The notes under the pieces are model-generated. The model searched no databases, was not told the origin of the DNA, and saw nothing but the letters and a program-made list of their open reading frames with translations. A program made the position numbers and the translations under genes. From the NCBI GenBank assembly GCA_020002185.1, contig CM034543.1, forward strand, positions 27,732,886 to 27,796,885: a stretch of DNA of 64,000 nt, given 5' to 3'. The stretch comes from Paraescarpia echinospica. Lineage: Eukaryota; Annelida; Polychaeta; Sabellida; Siboglinidae. Position 1 is the first letter of the stretch; each line of letters begins with the position of its first letter. Of this stretch, positions 1 to 14,212 are shown in pieces.

Positions 1-1160
1 AGCTGGGGCGTTCACCGCGAGCGGTGCGTCGGGCGCAGCGGGGATGTCGTCGGTCGACTCTGGCGCCTCGTCATCAGGTAGGGCGACGTATGACACACCC
101 TGAAGATGTCGTCGATTTCGCCGATAGTCGATGCCATCCTCCGTCCTGACGATGTGTGACCGGTTCATCGGGTCACTTCGAATGACGGTGCTTGGCTGAG
201 ACCACGACTTCTCGTTGTCGAGTTTTAGCAAAACTCGGTCACCAATTTGCAAAGCAGGCGACACGCCAATCGCGCTATGAGGCGACGCCCGATAGTTCAG
301 TAGGCCGATCTCCGGGTCGTCAAGGAGGAGCAGACGTTTCGCTGTCTGCACAGCTCGCTCTGCCATGCCGTTCTCCTGTGCGAAATATGGGTTCGTTGTC
401 TGTTGTATGAACCCCCACGATTTGGCAAACCGACAGAATTCATTCGAAATGAATTGTCGGCCGTTGTCTGACACGACGATGTCCGGAATGCCGTGTGTGG
501 TGAAGATAGCCTTGAGACGAGTAATCACACTGTCAGACGTTAGGCTGGTCAGCTTCTTAATTTCTATCCAGCGTGAATAGTAGTCAATGACCACCAAGTA
601 GTCCTTGCGCTCGAACGTGAATATGTCCATTGCGATCTTCTCCCACGGTCGTTTTGGGATTTCGACAGGGCGCAGAGGTAGCTCGCGCTGTGACGGCCTG
701 TTCCGTCGGCATGTTTGGCAATGCTCGACGAACGCTGTGATGTCTCGGCTGATTCCCGGCCACCAGACGGCGCCTGCTGCTCGTTCTCAGCACTTCGTAA
801 CACCCTGGTGGGACTCGTGTAGCCTGTGAAGTATGTCGTTGCGCATTGTTGCAGGTATCACGATCTGCAGTTTATACACGACTACTCCGTCGACGGCTGA
901 TAGTGCTGCTCTCTCACGATGGTACTCTCTTACCGTTTGTGGGACCGATCGTTCGTGACGCGGCCACCCATTCTTGATGAAGTCGAAAAGTGATTTCATT
1001 GTCGGATCGCGTGACGTCTCGATTCGTATCTCAGTTAGACGATCCTTGGTCGCGGGCCAACTCTGTTCGATGGCGCCGAGAAACGATTCTGCAGTGTCGC
1101 TTTTCACTTCGTGCGATGAACGTGGTTCAAAGGTCGTACTTCGCTTCGAACGACAGACAG
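1..1160 (-). pseudogene. Ty3/Gypsy integrase remnant, partial, one in-frame stop
   Basis: From about 1160 down to base 1 one minus-strand frame encodes the pre-integrase linker (FDFIKNGWP), the HHCC zinc module (H-LHESHQGV, later CQTC), and the DDE core: first Asp in KIAMDIF, DYYSRW following, second Asp in VVSDNGRQF, and Glu in NGMAERAVQ. The C terminus has the Ty3-type RRNRRHL motif. A single TGA at 787-789 sits where related elements have Arg (CGA), consistent with CpG decay. After the core, the YRASPHS segment passes within a few residues to IGDRVLL, so roughly 40-60 residues usual for the family appear to be missing. The ORF is still open at base 1. Confidence 0.85.
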
Positions 1161-1887
1161 AGGCAGTGATCCCTGACATTGCAGATCTTGCATTTTTGCC
1201 CCAAAGCCGGACACTTTCCCTCGCGACCGTGTCGCGCGTAACCACAGCGGTCGCACGTTTGACGCATGTCTTTTGTGCGCGACGAGTATGGACGTTGTTT
1301 AGTGTGCCGAGCACTCATCTTTGCTTCGGCTACAATGTTCATTCACTTGAATGGTGTGTACTTGTTCACGCATTTGCGATTTTACTTGCTCATTTTGGCG
1401 AGCAATAGTTACAGCCTTGTCGAGACTGAGCTCTGTACACAACTGCAATTTTTGTTTCACTGACGAGTCATTGATGCCCATCACAAAACGGTCTCTGACC
1501 ATCTCATTCGTGTCCGCATAGCCACATAGCAACACCAATGTTTGCAGGTCTCGTACGAATTCTTCGATAGACTCAGATGAATGCTGCACTCTGTCTTGGA
1601 ATATGCAGCGTTCGTGGATGATATTTCTCTTCGGGATGAAATACTCCGTTAACTTTGTCACCAACGTGGCGTAATCTGTATCTGTTTCAGGCGACACGAA
1701 CGTCAAGGTACGAAAGATGCGATTCGCCTCACGACTACCCATAAGCATACAGTAACGAGTCGCGTTGGACTTCGCCGTCTTCTTTATGTCGCTTAGTCGC
1801 CGTTCTAAATCGCCCGAATTCCTCGACCCACTCCAACCATTCACTCGGCTTGAACGAAAACTTCGCTGGCGGGTCGAATTTTGCCAT
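1140..1887 (-). pseudogene. gag: Ty3/Gypsy gag remnant with CCHC zinc knuckles
   Basis: The ATG at 1887 opens a typical gag N terminus (FKPSEWLEWVEEFGRF). The capsid-like region continues with a retrotrans_gag signature (YFIPKRNIIHERCIF, then EFVRDLQTLVLLCGYAD). The reading frame changes near 1745 and again near 1320, so three frames are needed to follow the protein. The third frame holds two knuckles: CDRCGYARHGREGKC fits C-X2-C-X4-H-X5-C, and the second is CKICNVRDHC. Family knowledge: gag packages element RNA into virus-like particles. The frameshifts make this a pseudogene. It joins the integrase reading frame around 1140-1170 with no intervening protease or RT. Confidence 0.85.
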
Positions 1888-2032
1888 GTTGGCTCAACGT
1901 AGCTGTAGGCGTAGCGCTGTCTTGGCGTGTGTTCGATTTCGCGACGACAATGTCGCTTTTCGTCGATGTTGCCGTACGTTATAACTTTTTTCGCTGAGTA
2001 AGTTAATGCATATTGCGCTTAACTCACCCGCA

Positions 2033-2049
2033 GACCGCTTCAGACACCA
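2033..2049 (-). other. tRNA primer-binding site
   Basis: Immediately inside the putative LTR the minus strand reads TGGTGTCTGAAGCGG. Many Ty3/Gypsy elements start their PBS with TGG pairing to the CCA end of a host tRNA. The priming tRNA was not identified. Confidence 0.5.
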
Positions 2050-2218
2050 TGTAATGTAACGTGTATGGGTAAACGTAGGCTTTATTAAACACGAAAGTAT
2101 ACAGGCCAACGGGCTGAATAACCGGGAGCTACCAGGTGTCTCGTCGAATGATTGTCCCTGTAATTAGTGCGTCGGAATTATAATGGGACGGTATTATGAC
2201 AGTATGTACTTACACACA
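2050..2218 (-). repeat. 5' LTR of the Ty3/Gypsy element (putative)
   Basis: On the minus strand this about 169 bp block begins TGTGTGTAAG and ends CATTACA, giving the usual TG..CA (here TGT..ACA) limits. It carries an AATAAA near its 3' end, as expected for the R region, and is followed without a gap by a TGG-initiated primer-binding site. Only the inner limit is fixed by the PBS. The outer limit at 2218 is chosen from the terminal inverted trinucleotide and could be wrong, because the second LTR needed to confirm it is off the window. Confidence 0.5.
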
Positions 2219-3694
2219 GTTCTGCACTAACTCACACGTGTATTAGACTACTTGTATATATAGCCACTGGTGTGTCAAATAAGTTTTACATGAATAGGAG
2301 TTTAAATGAGATCTCAAAAAGTTCCACGGATTATTAACAGAAACAAAAATTGGTAAATATTATTGACATATTGCCTACCCTAGCCTAGGATTACGCGCTT
2401 ACCTTGGCTTAGGCTTGGTCTTAATTAGGCTTAACAGTCCGCGTATGCAATTGACAGACGTTTCATTAGATATTCTGTTGTGCTGGGTTGGATTAATTAT
2501 CAGTTACCGTCCAAAGTGATCGCAGCACAACATATTAAAATACCATTCTGAAGAATTCATACACGGCGTAGTCTTTGAAGAGTGTGAGTTCGTATTTCAC
2601 TAGCTGTCACTGACTTCAACTTGTCAGTTGTCTTCGAAACTCGATCTCGGCCGCGTCATGACAGCCTGGCTGATAACGAATATGGATACATTTATTTCAG
2701 GTAAAAATAACATGCAATTGATACATATAAATAAAAAATAGCTTTCTAAAAGTAGATAAGTTAGCCACATAAAATTTGGCTTTAATTAAAAAATTTAATG
2801 ATTAAATTGTTCTATAGCCAATATCCGAAGTTTCCACTCATCGTGTCCATCTTGTTCCTTGTTCTTCACATTGCACGATAACTGTGAAATAGTTGACCAT
2901 TATTCTTCATTTCACACGGTCCACAAATTAATTAGTATGCGGATGTGCTATTGTTTAATTACGTGTATCCACGTCTCACCGGAAGTATTTGATGCACTAC
3001 GGCGAAAGGACATGCGAAGGGAGACATCTAGAATCGAAGTAGGGGAGCGGTTAATCCAGGGTATTCTACATATCTATGTTAATAAGCTTATTATTGTGAG
3101 GTCATGAGATTGTCGTGTGATCATAGTATGTAAACAAACTCCCCAATCTAGCAGGACACCCAGAGGCGTTTTCCCCATAACAGTGAGGCGTCTAAAGTTA
3201 GCTATTGTTAATACGAATACTATACGTAATAAAACAGTATACGCACATACCACGTGAAGCATCAGTACCGAATGGTATATTCTATATTTGAAAACACCTA
3301 CACATTTTCCATTACCTAATCATTACCATAAATTGACTCTTCCTCTTCATAGAGGCGTTTTGCCTCCAATCGGCATGCTCTAACATTCTCCCAATTCATG
3401 TGCGATATAGTAAGTTCTTAAATAGCGCGGTATCACTTTCGCCCAGTCCCGAGGGTGACCTTAACAGTAATGTTACACTGCACAATGATGGAAATTTTAA
3501 TGCTCAAGCGTTTTACCCGCAAAGGGGGTTAATTTCTTGTCCGACCCCACCATACCCAGGTAATCGTAATTAGGACGTGAAAACACAACTGTTTAAGTAA
3601 AGTTTAGCTACACAAAAATGATACAGAACAAATTATTTAATCATGATTAAACGAATACAAATATATTTCAGTGGATTAATCTAGATATAACGTG
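2219..3694. other. intergenic, no gene seen
   Basis: AT-rich sequence upstream (in minus orientation) of the Gypsy LTR. No ORF with recognisable homology, no terminal repeats and no RNA gene could be identified on either strand. Confidence 0.6.
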
Positions 3695-3696
3695 CT

Positions 3697-3791
3697 TGTG
3701 TGCATGCGTGCGTGCGTGCGTTAGTGTGTGTGTATATATATATACATACATACATATAGGGGTAACGTTTTGTGTTGTATATATATATATA

Positions 3792-3857
<66 letters not shown>
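3697..3857. repeat. compound TGCG / TA / (TG)n microsatellite
   Basis: A run of TGCG-rich repeats and a TATA/CATA stretch is followed by an uninterrupted (TG)n from about 3796 to 3856. It abuts the LINE fragment that begins at 3858. Confidence 0.95.
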
Positions 3858-3859
<2 letters not shown>

Positions 3860-4570
3860 GGGGCACCATCATCTCTAGTGAACTAGGATGGGAGAAGAAC
3901 ACGGATGCAGTCGCGAAGAAGGCCCAGCAAACAACCTACTTCCTGCGCCAGCTGAAGAAGCTGAGGAGAAAATTCTTCTTCAATTCTATCGCTCGGCCAT
4001 TGAGAGTGTACTTACATTCGCCATAATTGTTTGGTTCGGAAATATTAACCAGCGTCGAAAAATCAGGCTAGACAGAGTGGTAGAAACAGCATCGCAGATC
4101 GTCGGCAGTGAACTTACCCCTCTATCACCTAAATACAGTGAAAGAGCCAAGAAGAGAGCTGACAAAATTATAACGGATCCAACACATCCCGTCTATTCGA
4201 AAAACTACCTTCGGCTTCAGGCAGGCAATTCAGAAATTTCTTTGCAAAGACAAATTGCTTTCGAGACAGTTTCTTTCTCCGTGCCCTAGCTGGCTGTCTT
4301 ATTGGGTATTAAATATAAACTTTAGTGATAGATAGAGACAATGGAATGTTAATTTTGCCAGATGTGTTTTATACTTCCTTTATGTGTTAGTTTTAGCTTA
4401 ACCTATCAATTTTAATGGATATTTTAATTATTATTATTTTTATTATATTTATTGATGTATCTTTTGTTTTATGTTCGTGGTATGTTTGATGTGGCTATGT
4501 TTTATAAGTCACATTCCCAATTGACATGTATTTTATGTCAATAATGGCAATAAATTATCTGTATCTGTTG
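3858..4570 (+). mobile_element. 5'-truncated non-LTR retrotransposon (RT C-terminus and 3' UTR)
   Basis: The plus strand encodes the C-terminal part of a LINE ORF2. SSELGWEKNTDAVAKKAQQ in one frame continues after a frameshift near 3970 as LLQFYRSAIESVLTFAI and then RRKIRLDRVVETASQIVG and HPVYSKNYLRLQAG. This matches the post-RT region of LINE polyproteins. The coding region ends at 4289. An AT-rich 3' UTR follows and ends in GGCAATAAATTATCTGTATC, with an ATCTGT tail typical of short-tandem LINE 3' ends. There is no RT palm domain, so this is a dead fragment. The clade was not determined. Confidence 0.8.
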
Positions 4571-5736
4571 GACTTATATCACTTAGATCCACAACTTTGG
4601 ATCGTCGTGTTTTTGCCACTCGAGTCTTTTTTTAATGTCCAACGTGTATACTATGCATATTATAATACCTATTGGTATAGTATAAACCAAGGAGCCTCTA
4701 TTTGGACAGGAGGCGTCACTGTGCGAGAAAATGGCAGTCTACACTGAAGGTTTTTGTCCGCCATTCGGGAGGCAAGCGCATGCGCCTGCGGGACCGCAGC
4801 GCGCGATGTTAGCGTATTTGTTCAGTTACCTCATTTCATCAGAATAATCACCAAGCTATGATGCGTTATATAAAATGAAAAGTATTCAAGTAATCCTGAA
4901 GTTTTTTACCTATCACAATTCAAAATATTGAAATTTGCACACAAATCACGTAGAAACGTTGCAATTATTTATTGAACCAACTGAATTTCGTCGTGTTTTA
5001 TCAGAATATGAGGCTGTACCACTTCTTATATAATTAAAATATTGAGGTTATCATTGAAAACTGCATTTTCTGCAGGCGTATGGTCTGGCTTCGCGCAACT
5101 CCAGAATGGCGGACGAATTGCTTATGTACTTTCCTCGAACAATGTAGATAGCGCGCGCTGCACCGTCTTGTGTTGATATTAGGTCTTTGGTTTAAACAAC
5201 GCACAATCGACTCGAGCTCTCGTGCTTTCATGCACCTTTCGTTTTCAATTTTCCGTCAAATATAACGTCAACAATCATTTGTCGCACCGCGTTCCAAACA
5301 CGTCCAAATTCGTTCGCACCCAACGTCAAATTGAACGCTACGTAACCGAACAATTAGTCAACGTATTTATTTCATGTCACAACATACCTTTACGCGGGAT
5401 TTCTTGAAAACGTTAGCCAGTGAAAACGCTGCTTTCAAACAAGCCTTCGGGTTTAATAATGCCTTGTTGACAAAACATAATTATAAAAAATTAATGCAAA
5501 GTTTCAACAGACTGAAACAAACGCGTACATGTTTTTGAACAGTTGTACGTTATATAAACGCAGATCATACCACTTAAAAATAAGTGTCCCTCTCTTATAA
5601 TATTTTGACGTTTGTATTATGGAAATGATGAGACCTATAGCTAGCATTTGCATTACTGTGTAAGTGCAACGTAGTCAAGCCAAAAATATATATTTTACTG
5701 TTGAATCACTATAGCAATCATTGTGTTCCGAGTAAG
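4571..5736. other. intergenic, no gene seen
   Basis: No recognisable coding sequence. The 14 bp GTCCGCCATTCGGG near 4757 is matched in inverted orientation near 5100, suggesting a degraded inverted-repeat element, but the copies are too short to classify. Confidence 0.45.
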
Positions 5737-6000
5737 GGATCATCCCAGAAGTCAGAACGTCGATGTCCTATATGAAAGGAAATTACTTTCGTTTGGGGGG
5801 ACGGGGGGGGGGACGGGGAGGGGGCAGTTTTGTCTGACGTCGGACATCGATATTTTATGCTTCGGTCGATACTGTTAATATATTATTGATATCATCATAT
5901 ATACGTTTACAAACTTTTTTCTGATAATGGGGGATGAGGGGCTGAGGCCAGATGAACGTAATTTCGTTTCGTGTCGGACATCGACGTTCTGGGATGATCC
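5737..6000. mobile_element. MITE family A, copy 1 (TIR GGATCATCCCAGAA)
   Basis: The left end GGATCATCCCAGAA..ACGTCGATGTCC and the right end GGACATCGACGTTCTGGGATGATCC are inverted complements; the left arm has a 7 bp internal duplication. The arms continue for about 50 bp. The centre is G-rich (runs of G at 5796-5824) followed by GACATCGATATTTTATGC and ATACTGTTAATATATTA. A second copy with the same interior is at 46691-46923. There is no coding capacity, so this is a non-autonomous DNA element. Confidence 0.75.
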
Positions 6001-6023
6001 ATGAAACCTTCATTGCAATCGAT

Positions 6024-6190
6024 GTTTACCTGCCAACTCTCCCGGAATTTCCGCGAGTCTTCTTGATTTGGGTGTATCTCCAGGATACAGGCAAAATCTC
6101 CCGGAGTTTCGCTTCAAATCTCCAACAACCCCTCCCCCCCGTCTTTCGATGTCATCATCCGAGACGGCGCGACACGACGGGTGTCAAGCT
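6024..6190 (-). mobile_element. MITE family B, short copy (CTGCCAACTCTCCCGG end)
   Basis: Reverse-complement reading matches both the left interior (GTGTCGCGCCGTCTCGGAT, then a poly-G run) and the right end (AATTCCGGGAGAGTTG) of the longer copy at 29119-29590. The middle is deleted relative to that copy. One end starts 24 bp after MITE A. Confidence 0.6.
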
Positions 6191-7095
6191 TTTGAGCAAA
6201 TGGCTAAGGGGGTAAAATTAAGATTGAGCAAATTGAGTGGTGAACAACTCTCCAAATGGCGCCACTGCGAACGAGATTAAAGTGAAACAAAAAGGCATCT
6301 TCAATTCTTGGGCCTATGGATCTGTAAGAGTAAATAACGACTAACCATTAGCAACTACAATCAATAATGTTATGCCATAAATTTACTGGAAAGTCTACTC
6401 TTCCCAAGTCATCAACTCTTCCCAATAAAATTGTTCATCAGTCGCCAAAAGTGAGAAAATCCCTTTCGTTTGCGTCGCCGAATTTGTTTAGACGCTGTAG
6501 CTATTAAAAATATTACGTCCGAATGGTGCTCCAACTTTGAAAGTAAACCCCGAGTAAACCACTGGCGTGATATATGGTTTGTATTGTTGTCTATAGACAA
6601 TCCATCAAGGCTGCAACGTCCGGAAATGGATAAGCAAACTCAAGAAAATTTTTGTTGCAAGTGGTTAGATTGTATTAACTATTTTAGGTGCATAGGCACA
6701 ATTAATTGCCTTTTACTTCCATTTAAATAACACAATAATACTGTAATGATGATTTAAATCGATAACTGATATCCATGGATTGTTGCGCCATGAGTGGGCG
6801 TTTATAGTGCCTATACATATGGCAACGATTCACACACGTGGCGCCACCTCTCGCGAAACATTTTTAATTTGGCCAGCTGGACTATTAGGCCCACAAATAG
6901 CATCGTCCATCTCCTCCGGAGGTTAGCTGAGGTGTGGAACGCGGCCGAGAGAGCTCCATAGACCGGGTCAGGAGCAACATTGTATGCGATATTCGTGTCG
7001 TTATAACAGTCAATGTTACTTCACGTTCTTAGTTCTTGACTGTGGTAACGTCTACACGGTTTCTGTTACGATTGTATCATTTATACGCTGACGAG
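6191..7095. other. upstream region of the secreted EGF gene
   Basis: No ORF of note. The final 150 bp before the ATG at 7096 presumably contain the promoter and 5' leader of the secreted EGF gene. I see no convincing TATA box at the expected distance and cannot place the transcription start. Confidence 0.3.
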
Positions 7096-10354
<3,259 letters not shown>

Positions 10355-10557
10355 AACCATCCCGAGCGACATACGAGACAAGTTACGGCGCCAGAGACAA
10401 CGGCTGCTCGAACCCAGACATCGCGAGCTGCGGTCTTCAGCTGCCTCTCGCACAGCCTTCGGACACGAATTCTGATAACCAGCAGTAAATTTATAATAGT
10501 GATTAACATAGGCCTACTAATGTTGTATTGATGTACACGACCTTACGCAAGCTATGC

Positions 10558-10563
10558 AATAAA
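10558..10563 (+). promoter_or_regulatory. poly(A) signal of the secreted EGF gene
   Basis: AATAAA lies 204 nt after the stop codon at 10352-10354, giving a compact 3' UTR. No other AATAAA intervenes. Confidence 0.7.
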
Positions 10564-10616
10564 GTACGGAAAAACGTAAATGACGTTGACGCATTTATGT
10601 AGTGAAAAGATGTAGT

Positions 10617-11410
10617 ACTAGCGGAGTTACCCGACGTTGCCCGGGGGGAAGGCAGTCATATACATCCTCGAATCCATATACGTCCTCAAATCATTTGCAC
10701 TGAAATCTAAAAAAGTATCGTTGACACAATTATGAACACTGAAAAAAGACCAAACCTCAAATGTCCAACATTTGATTGTCAGACACCCCAAACCCATCCC
10801 AAATGTTTCCAGCCTACCCGCATCAACAAATTATAACTGGTCACTGGCCTAGTTGTTAGGACAACCTTTTGCCAGAAATCGCGCGCGCTCACCCGGGCAG
10901 CTGGGTTACGCATCCGGGATTTTGTAACGTTAGTAACATAAAAACTAATATATTTGTCTGCATACATCCTGTGACACATTTGTGCATGGAATAATTACCT
11001 GTACAATGATATAGAAAAACATTAAATTCCGTGGCTGGAACTTCATGGAATTGTTGCAGTGTGTTGTTTGCCAGAAGTAGCATGCGCTCACGGGGCTGAC
11101 GCGGCAAAATGCTTACGTGACCAGCGACAGGTAGATCTGGTGTATGTTAAGCGCTGAGGATTTTCAAACGCCAATAACTTTAAAAATATTCATCATTTCT
11201 GTATACATCCAGCTACATATTTGTAGATGGCATAATTAGCTTTACGATGATATAGAAACACATTAAATTCCGCAGCTGGAACTCCACGTACAGCCTTTTG
11301 AAATATTGAGCCCCCACTCCACCGTCTAAATCTACGAACCATCTAAATGGGCCCAGTAGATCACATGCAACATTTCAGCCCGATACATGCACAACTGACG
11401 GAGATGTGGG
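10617..11410. repeat. composite repeat: GTTGCCCGGG motif, two ~245 bp monomers, one satellite monomer
   Basis: The block begins with CGGAGTTACCCGACGTTGCC. Two diverged direct copies follow, at about 10900-11045 and 11145-11290. Both contain a TACATCC segment, then TGATATAGAAA and CATTAAATTCCG, each ending in GCTGGAACT. The last part (11311-11406) is one monomer of the tandem family at 26210-26905: AAATCTACGAACCA, then ATGGGCCCAGTAGATC, then CAACTGACGGAGAT. No coding capacity. The element class is unknown. Confidence 0.6.
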
Positions 11411-11885
11411 AGTACACACAAACAGAGAACGAACTGTTTTATAATATAGATACACAATGTAAGATATGTGTGTTTAGTAAGCTACACGCTGCAGTAGTTT
11501 GGCACGATGTCGCAATATCTTGTACCAAGACCGAGTCACGGCTGCGGCATGAGATTAACATTACTAATCTACATTGCCTCCCTTGTTGTGGACCAGTCTA
11601 TGTAGTATGTCGTGCTGGGTGCTGCCAGCGTGATCGACACAAACAATAACGGAATAATTATGTATGTTAATCGATGCGACGATATTCCGTAGTTGAGGCA
11701 TATGTATGGAACTGAATGAATGCGCGGGATTATGTGTATGTAGTGAACACGTGGAACCACGCTAATGGATATTTGTTGTTGCTCTCTGAACGTAAGCTAT
11801 TTTTCATGTTGGAGTATTCAATCTGAAACACAAACTATTATTCACTTTACGAACGTAGAGTTGTGAGAACGTAGGCCTGACAAAT
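11411..11885. other. intergenic between repeat block and SDR gene
   Basis: Nothing recognisable as coding. It probably includes the 3' UTR of the minus-strand SDR gene, but no canonical AATAAA was found close to the stop; AATAAT is the nearest match, near 11839. Confidence 0.35.
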
Positions 11886-12983
11886 TCACCTAAACAGCAT
11901 ATTCCGCAATGTTTTCTCAGCACTGTTCGTGTCGCAGATTCCTTCTAAGTCATCCAGCATTTCGGCAATACACTCATTCTTTTCCTCGATATATCCACTG
12001 CTCTCGGCAACACTTTCGTAGAATTCGACCGTTTCTGACACCGCATCTTCCCAGGGAGTTGGCTTCCAAGAGAGCAGCGCTTGTGCTTTGGTTACATCAA
12101 TCGGTCCTTTCTCGACCGACGGATATATTTGTGGGGTGTTGTTAGAATGATCATACATATGTTCCTCGCGTATTCTATCCAACGCCAGCTTCTTTTCAAT
12201 GTGGCAGATGAGATCTTCTGTGGTTACGGGCTTGCAAAACGCCAGGTTGAATTCATTGTCCACGATGCGCTGCTGCCGAGAGGTGTCCATATATACGATG
12301 CTCACCAGGATACTAGCGACGTCTTTCACATAAACCAAACTTAACATACGGTGTTTGAGCGACGCTGGCAAGACAGGGATGTGCAGCAAATGTGCCATTT
12401 TCAGCCACAGCTGAAGTTGCCAACATCTTCCGGTGACATCCGCAGGCCCAATCACATCCGCCAAGCGCAGGATTATGTACGCCGTATCACTGCCAGATTG
12501 CCTAAGTTCCCTCAGCACTTCCTCGCCTCGCAGTTTCTTGTGTCCATAGCTGTCGCGTTTCTTCAGCGCGCGCCGAATCGACTCGTCGTCTGGTCGAACC
12601 GCGTCCGTTTCGCGTGTCAGTCCGTCATGTTGTTTATCGCACACTTCATACACAGAGTCCGAGCTAACGTAGATGTACAAGCGCGTCTTGCCCCGGAGAG
12701 CAACAGCAGTCTGCTTCACTGCTCGACCATCGAAGCCACTGAAGTCAATCACTGCATCAGCCGTGACCCATTCGTCTAGCAGTCGGGTGAGTTCTGCGCA
12801 TTCTGTCAGAGGCCGCTTCCTGTTGTGCATGATGCACCTTAGCCGCGGTTTTAGGGTGTTCCGTTTGTCCCAATCCCACGACTTTCCCCGATTTACCGCT
12901 ACAATGTCAGCGCCACGCGCAAGCAACAGTGCTGCCGTCTGTCCGCCAATGAAGCCGTTACCTCCAAACAGGAGCACCTTCAT
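11886..12983 (-). CDS. NAD(P)-binding extended SDR (epimerase/dehydratase-like), single exon
   Basis: An intact 365-residue ORF on the minus strand. The start is ATG at 12983 in a good context (ACCAACAATGA). Residues 3-13 form the Rossmann nucleotide-binding strand and loop (VLLFGGNGFIG, GxxGxxG). Residues 107-112 (SSDSVY) carry the catalytic Ser region, and Y146-GHK-K150 is the YxxxK catalytic pair of short-chain dehydrogenases. ILRLADVIGP at about 170-180 is the conserved NAD-epimerase stretch, and the C-terminal half is a substrate-binding region. Length fits the extended SDR family. The reaction and substrate cannot be assigned; related proteins are annotated as NAD-dependent epimerase/dehydratase. 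The gene has no intron although neighbouring genes are split, and it is GC-richer than its flanks. That could reflect retroposition, ancient transfer or simply a single-exon gene. Confidence 0.85.
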   Translation of the reverse strand: MKVLLFGGNGFIGGQTAALLLARGADIVAVNRGKSWDWDKRNTLKPRLRCIMHNRKRPLTECAELTRLLDEWVTADAVIDFSGFDGRAVKQTAVALRGKTRLYIYVSSDSVYEVCDKQHDGLTRETDAVRPDDESIRRALKKRDSYGHKKLRGEEVLRELRQSGSDTAYIILRLADVIGPADVTGRCWQLQLWLKMAHLLHIPVLPASLKHRMLSLVYVKDVASILVSIVYMDTSRQQRIVDNEFNLAFCKPVTTEDLICHIEKKLALDRIREEHMYDHSNNTPQIYPSVEKGPIDVTKAQALLSWKPTPWEDAVSETVEFYESVAESSGYIEEKNECIAEMLDDLEGICDTNSAEKTLRNMLFR

Positions 12984-14212
12984 TGTTGGTTCGTTAGCGG
13001 GAACTAGTCTGCTCGTTTCGCTGGGTCGACGCCGAGTGCAAATCTCATACAGTTAACAATAATCGACAAAACCTATGTCTAACATAAAGTTTTACTTCTA
13101 ACAGTTCCCTTATGTACTGACCGGATGCAGAATAGCCTGGTAAAACATCACCACCGTTTCGACGGGTTCTTGTTGAGTTAGTCACTTAGTGGTGCGATCT
13201 AGTGGATAATTCAATACTACTTCATTTAAAGGCACCACCTGTTCGGTTTTTTACAATTATTTTTGTGAAAAACGAAACGTACATAATATCTCCTACGACA
13301 TGCTAGTTTGTTTGTGCGACTTTTTTAATGTATTTTTTGCGAAATTGTCATACAAACAAATAACTTATGTAATTCTTGCCACATAATCATTTTAAATCAA
13401 TAGGGGTTATTTTCAAAATTTGAATCTTTGAAAGGTGAATGTGCAATACGATACGTATTTAACTCTAAGTTCATTATCAAAGATTAATAATAAAGTCCGG
13501 TTACATCACCTTTTTCGGTCGCGGTACTTGCTTGGCGACCCATATGTCCTCCAGACGTTAACTTGGGATAAATTAAATAAATAATTATTAAGTAAACATG
13601 CATAACAAAACCAAATGAGAACATTTAATAAATATAATTGCTGAGGTGAACACGGAGGCATCAACAATTCAGCGCCGCCCATTGGCTTATCGACGTAGGA
13701 AGAGGATACCCCTTTCAAATGGAAAGCAAAATGGCGGAAGAAGTCGGGAAGATCGTACGATTTCGACAACGTTAGAAGAATAGTAGGCAGACGCTAATGT
13801 ATTTTATACTGGTGATAATGACGAGGCAGACATTACGATAGATAATGTACAGTATCACTGGATAATCAGTATTTATTTGTTAAAGTGTACAATGGTGGCT
13901 TCGTTATAAACAAAATCAAAAATGGTACCGACTTTATAATTTATTCTAGTGCGACGTTTCAAATTCATAAAACAATTAATATTTCGTCTCGCACGCATAT
14001 GGTACGGGAAAACAGCACAATAAAGAAAAGTTTGGAGTTGCTGGAAACTCTTGGCAACCAATTTTGGATCGCGACCCAGGGGTTAAGAACCGCTAGGTTA
14101 AATGTAAGCATAAATTTGATGAAAATCAAGACACAAGCTTTCATTGTGAGCAGAATAGACGGCAACAAACAGCCCAGCCGGTCCGAAATAAAACAGTAAC
14201 TTTATTCCATAC
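12984..14212. other. intergenic upstream of the SDR gene
   Basis: No supported gene. The first about 100 bp are probably the leader and promoter of the minus-strand SDR gene, without a clear TATA box. An 87-residue minus-strand ORF at 13506-13769 has no recognisable domain. Confidence 0.4.

Larger units (their letters stand above)
1..2218 (-). mobile_element. Ty3/Gypsy LTR retrotransposon, decayed, cut by window start
   Basis: Read on the minus strand the order is LTR (2218-2050), primer-binding site, short leader, gag from an ATG at 1887, a CCHC knuckle region, then directly the N-terminal zinc region and catalytic core of integrase, running off the window at base 1. Protease, reverse transcriptase and RNase H, normally about 2.5 kb between the knuckle and integrase, are absent. 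Frameshifts in gag and an in-frame stop in integrase show the copy cannot be autonomous. The 3' LTR, if present, lies outside the window. Confidence 0.85.

Noticed and set aside
3681..3902. ORFs rich in His-Thr or Val-Cys repeats
   Set aside because: They are translations of the (TG)n microsatellite on both strands.
12351..12779. 142-codon plus-strand ORF
   Set aside because: Antisense shadow of the SDR gene, no recognisable domain.
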